Of a stretch of DNA of 9,549 bases, positions 7,501 through 9,549 are shown in pieces. Where the stretch lies: contig CAZEAP010000052.1 of the NCBI GenBank assembly GCA_964510315.1, forward strand, positions 1 through 9,549, read 5' to 3'. The notes below the pieces were generated by a model, which was not told the origin of the DNA, did not search any database, and saw only the letters and a program-made list of their open reading frames with translations. The stretch is from CAZEAP01 sp964510315 (GTDB lineage Bacteria > Planctomycetota > Brocadiia > SM23-32). Both the position numbers and the translations under genes were made by a program. Each line of letters begins with the position of its first letter. The first letter of the stretch is position 1.

Positions 7501-7728
7501 GGCTCGCTCTCGAACACGGCCGATTTCTACCTCGGGGGCACGCCGGACGGCGGCTGCCTGGCCGGGACGGTAGATTTCGCACGCGTCAGCCTGGGATCCC
7601 TTGCCGACGCGAAGACGACCATCGAGGAACTCTACAAGTGGCAGTTCGACGGTCCATTCCTGCGAGATTTCTGTGGGAACGAGCCCGTTGGTAAACGCGA
7701 CGCCGGGGCCATCGAACTGACCGACTGA
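4576..7728 (+). CDS. Secreted parallel beta-helix protein with C-terminal LamG-like domain
   Basis: A 1050-residue exported protein. Residues 1-27 form a signal peptide with a hydrophobic core (LFLTLLCLACMAG) and an A-G-A cleavage site before YSWQE. VRYIDYAAGDDANPGTSTETPW (about 58-79) is the opening typical of right-handed parallel beta-helix proteins and related polysaccharide lyases. Residues about 360-660 contain beta-helix rungs, with repeated V-x-N-C/D-x-F/I-x-H patterns such as VHVKNCRFEHV and VVVADNDIHHT. The segment about 150-350 is Trp-rich and unassigned. Residues about 845-1012 resemble a concanavalin A-like LamG fold: LKLNGRDQYAFVS, then GTWHHVLAEADRESGRMTIYVDGE. DAGAIEL near the end is a common closing motif of this class. 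It probably binds or cleaves an extracellular glycan; no lyase catalytic set can be assigned. The sulfatase follows after 101 bases, suggesting sulfated substrates. Confidence 0.88.
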   Translation: MSSSNLKLFLTLLCLACMAGTSDVAGAYSWQEPHAEVVDTGNLAWQPQAFTFEKGDSVRYIDYAAGDDANPGTSTETPWKHHPWDPRATGKAGNARGVDTYVFKRGILYRGGLVAKESGRPGRPIRLTSDPAWGEGEAVLCGSEPVSGWSKGADNPAIPEPEEVWVAEVDFLPRRVWMVEDDGSITRIALARTPNWEVSDPEDVMSEWWEWENPKWWVEENRTTTVNGTKMHLGIDTKHLTRDPEYYRDAIVWTEWAIVMGTPFPTPVVKYFPEKNAIAFEGRWFRDSGQINAGNRYFLENKPQYLDAPGEFWFDRSGDGGRLYIRLPGDRDPNTVTVEVAKLYNLIQDEASANSPKRLDVIGEKGRARVDTTGLKHAVISGLTFRFTNAWWDYQHPDWKHKEVDNACVRLLGSSDDVHVKNCRFEHVSKAVRIEGINDRTHIGSVVVADNDIHHTDEAAMTIMSGRGSLEDVQVLRNKLYMIGLRPFRQSDAHALRVQFPETMEIAGNMLRRTYGAGIFLFGGKGSGSGGDVPLARYLVHHNKAEQTLLRTNDWGGIETWQGGPFYLYSNVSANPNGYWNWHAGRRFGARLGYALYHDGGHKNYDFNNILWGNNNDPDSKLCHPAAINEATTTIHNSYVNNTIYRFSKGSDWSPAGGHHRYLGNIWSDISHMVFRHGRLKEDTGAQHQKEYPHELMAYDHNVFYDIGELFGVFEVSGRGHETFESFREALVESQALDPGLGVKAGAQPLRDPANRDMRPAEGSAAIDQGVRFFVPWGLARMVGEWNFYHVGNDATLIPDEHWYMRDYYGGRGGYRNMPQYPLKVVNVSREDYVEGPLEDWIAGALKLNGRDQYAFVSRQIVNTQPPGADKPVELQTVDVRDTSFILEIYFKAEPDAEKAVLIQKIGPQAGYALTLDGAVTLTARTNGRDRSVTGNTAVNDGTWHHVLAEADRESGRMTIYVDGEVDGAAPGPGSGSLSNTADFYLGGTPDGGCLAGTVDFARVSLGSLADAKTTIEELYKWQFDGPFLRDFCGNEPVGKRDAGAIELTD

Positions 7729-7743
7729 CCGGGAGTAGGAATC

Positions 7744-7786
7744 GGAAGCGGCGCGGGTATCGGGCTTCGTCCGCGCCGCCGCTTCC
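7744..7786 (+). other. Imperfect GC-rich hairpin between beta-helix and sulfatase genes
   Basis: GGAAGCGGCGCGG (7744-7756) pairs with CCGCGCCGCCGCTTCC (7771-7786), leaving three bases bulged and a loop of about 14 nt. No T-run follows. It could attenuate or process the message between the two genes, lowering sulfatase expression relative to the upstream gene, rather than stop transcription outright. Confidence 0.45.
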
Positions 7787-7814
7787 GGCCCGACGCATTG
7801 AACCATGACCACCG

Positions 7815-7820
7815 AAGGAG
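7815..7820 (+). promoter_or_regulatory. Shine-Dalgarno site of the sulfatase (GTG start)
   Basis: AAGGAG lies 9 bases before the GTG at 7830. The ATG at 7805 is in another frame that stops within 13 codons, so the GTG is the best-supported start. An in-frame ATG at 7887 lacks a comparable site. Confidence 0.55.
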
Positions 7821-7829
7821 AACCGCCAC

Positions 7830-9287
7830 GTGCAGGAACATGAGAAGTGGACCAAGCCGTGGAAGACCGGCGGCGCCTGGAGGGCAATGGCCGAAGAGTT
7901 CGGGCAGGTGGGCAGCCTCCCGGAAGATGAGGAGGATGTCTTCAAGCGGGCGCAGGAGGCCCGGGCGGACGACGAACGGCCCAACGTGCTGTTCGTCTTC
8001 ACCGACCAGCAAACCATCCGGGCGATGAGCTGCTCCGGCACACCCGGCGTGCGCACCCCGAACATGGACCGACTGGCGCGGCGCGGGGTGCGCTTCACAC
8101 AGTCCTACTGCACCGACCCGCTCTGCGGCCCCTCCCGAAGCAGCCTTGTTACCGGACGGATGCCCCACAGCACAGGGGTCATCTACAACGGAGATACCCC
8201 CGATCCCGACATCCCGAACGTCGGACACCTTTTCCGGCGCGCCGGGTATGAGACCGCCTGGTGTGGGAAGTGGCATCTGCCCGAGAGCTACGTCTACGAC
8301 TACGACGGCATCCCCGGGTTCGACAATATCCCCCACACCCGAAACATGCGGAACATGTACGGCCTCGGTGACCTGACCGACTACCTGCACGCGATGGACG
8401 CCGTGTTCCTCCTGCGGTGGGAGTTCCACAAAATCGGCCTGCCGTGGCTGCTAGCGGTCAGCCTGCACAACCCGCACGACATCTGCCACTGGACGCGCAT
8501 CCCGGACAAGCCGCGGCTGAACATCGACGACTATCCGCCGCTGCCGGAAAACTTCGACGTCCCGGCCGCCGAACCGTACGTCGTCCGCGCCGTGCGCTCA
8601 AAGGACGGTCCGGGCAACACGGAGATCGCCCGCACCCACGACTGGGACCGCGCGTGGTGGCGCGCCTACGTCCAGGCATACTACCACTTTACGCAACAGG
8701 TCGATCGGGCCGTGGGGCTGATCCTCGACGCGCTCCAGGAAGGGGGCTGGATCGATAATACGCTGGTGATCTTCACCAGCGACCACGGCGACGGCGCGGC
8801 CTCGCACCGATGGGCGGCGAAAAACTGCCTCTACGACGAACCGACGCGCGTGCCCTTCATCATCAGCTTCCCCGGCCGCATCCCCGCAGGAGAGGTCGAC
8901 CGGGGTCACTTGATCTCTGGGCTGGACATCGCCCCCACGATGTGCGACTACGCGGGGATAGAGGGGCCGAAGATGGTCGGGCGCAGCCTCCGCCCCCTGT
9001 TCGAGGAAACTGACCCCGGCTGGCGCGACTACGTCGTCTCGGAACTGACAGTGGGGCGCGAAGCGCCCATGCGGGGACGCATGCTGCGGGGCCGCCGCTA
9101 CAAGTACTGCCTTTACTCGGAGGGCGATCGCCGACAGCAGCTCTTCGACATGGTGGAGGACCCGGGGGAGATGCGTAACCTCGCCGGCGATCCCTCCATG
9201 CAGGATGTTGTGGGGGAACACCGGGCCATGCTGCGCGAGTGGGTCGAGCGGACCGGAGACCCCTTCAGGGTCGATTGTGCTCTGTAG
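7830..9287 (+). CDS. S1-family sulfatase
   Basis: A 485-residue type I sulfatase hydrolysing sulfate esters. CGPSR at 99-103, followed by SSLVTGR, is the C-x-P-S-R signature whose Cys99 is converted to formylglycine by a maturase not present here. Other active-site elements are in the usual order: TDQQ (58-61, Asp plus Gln in place of the common Asp pair), GKWHL (146-150), HNPHD (213-217), SDHGD (317-321, metal-binding Asp-His) and Lys331. The C-terminal LFDMVEDPGEMRNLAGDP is typical of the family. Residues 1-50 are an acidic, hydrophilic extension, and no signal peptide is visible, which is unusual for this mostly exported family. The desulfated substrate cannot be named; the beta-helix/LamG neighbour suggests a sulfated polysaccharide. 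The last codons (Cys-Ala-Leu-stop) overlap the right flanking repeat, so the native C-terminus may have been replaced. Confidence 0.95.
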   Translation: MQEHEKWTKPWKTGGAWRAMAEEFGQVGSLPEDEEDVFKRAQEARADDERPNVLFVFTDQQTIRAMSCSGTPGVRTPNMDRLARRGVRFTQSYCTDPLCGPSRSSLVTGRMPHSTGVIYNGDTPDPDIPNVGHLFRRAGYETAWCGKWHLPESYVYDYDGIPGFDNIPHTRNMRNMYGLGDLTDYLHAMDAVFLLRWEFHKIGLPWLLAVSLHNPHDICHWTRIPDKPRLNIDDYPPLPENFDVPAAEPYVVRAVRSKDGPGNTEIARTHDWDRAWWRAYVQAYYHFTQQVDRAVGLILDALQEGGWIDNTLVIFTSDHGDGAASHRWAAKNCLYDEPTRVPFIISFPGRIPAGEVDRGHLISGLDIAPTMCDYAGIEGPKMVGRSLRPLFEETDPGWRDYVVSELTVGREAPMRGRMLRGRRYKYCLYSEGDRRQQLFDMVEDPGEMRNLAGDPSMQDVVGEHRAMLREWVERTGDPFRVDCAL

Positions 9288-9549
9288 AAAGCATCCATAG
9301 GCACTCCAATCGGCCGGGCGCCTGCCACGCCGTCATGCTGAAGCGCCTTACCTCCAGGCGCCGAACGCATCTCGCCGTTCTGCGACGCCGTACTTTCCCG
9401 TACCGGCCGCCCCCGGCCCCGTAGGGGCCATGTGATGGAGGCCAGGGCTTCAGCCCTGGTTGACCGGCCGACCAACCGTAACCATGCGCCCCGCAGGGGC
9501 GCGGTCGGGTCACAGATGCTACAGGGCCAGGCTGTAGCGGGGGCACCTT
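9277..9549 (-). repeat. Right copy of inverted flanking repeat
   Basis: The reverse complement of 9277-9462 equals the left core 95-280 at 174 of 186 positions without gaps, and 9528-9549 equals the outer module 25-46 with one difference. The intervening 65 bases are specific to this copy and carry a perfect hairpin, GCGCCCC-GCA-GGGGCGC (9486-9502). The core hairpin CCAGGGCT/AGCCCTGG is at 9442-9459. The inner border, 9277, lies inside the sulfatase gene, whose stop codon is at 9285-9287. The stacked hairpins may act as a transcription stop or RNA-stabilising 3' end for the sulfatase message. The element runs to the window edge and is probably cut by it. Confidence 0.85.

Noticed and set aside
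1..9549. Composite transposon bounded by the inverted repeats
   Set aside because: No transposase, integrase or target-site duplication can be seen, and the repeat interior looks like stacked hairpins rather than an insertion sequence.

Overview
This is a GC-rich window from a bacterium, most probably an uncultured environmental lineage of the Planctomycetes/Lentisphaerae/Hydrogenedentes kind. That guess rests on gene content: an S1 sulfatase, a secreted beta-helix/LamG protein, a Gfo/Idh/MocA dehydrogenase, a dienelactone-hydrolase-like esterase, and palindrome-rich dispersed repeats between genes. No rRNA, tRNA, CRISPR array, transposase or phage gene was seen, so the lineage cannot be fixed from the window alone.

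Layout. Positions 1-606 hold no convincing gene; they carry a mosaic of short palindromic repeats. A 186-bp core (95-280) returns in inverted orientation at the far right end (9277-9462), where it overlaps the stop codon of the last gene. Two minus-strand genes follow: a METTL25/GSTCD-like class I methyltransferase (607-1818) and a Gfo/Idh/MocA oxidoreductase (1876-2922). A 207-bp divergent intergenic region separates them from plus-strand genes. These are an alpha/beta hydrolase (3130-4026) whose reading frame is broken just before the catalytic His, a 5'-truncated PAP2 phosphatase remnant (about 4121-4414), a large secreted parallel beta-helix protein with a C-terminal LamG-like domain (4576-7728), and an S1 sulfatase with a C-G-P-S-R formylglycine motif (7830-9287).

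How it may work together (inference). The beta-helix/LamG protein and the sulfatase are probably co-transcribed and look like a small polysaccharide-utilisation module: glycan binding or cleavage outside the cytoplasm plus sulfate-ester removal. The oxidoreductase and the hydrolase could act on released sugars or on acyl/lactone substituents, but the hydrolase may be non-functional. The methyltransferase looks like an unrelated neighbour. I see no strong evidence of a wholly new multi-gene system. The least explained signals are the inverted repeat pair bracketing the window, its takeover of the sulfatase 3' end, the decay zone at 3970-4414, and the inverted repeat in the leader of the beta-helix gene.
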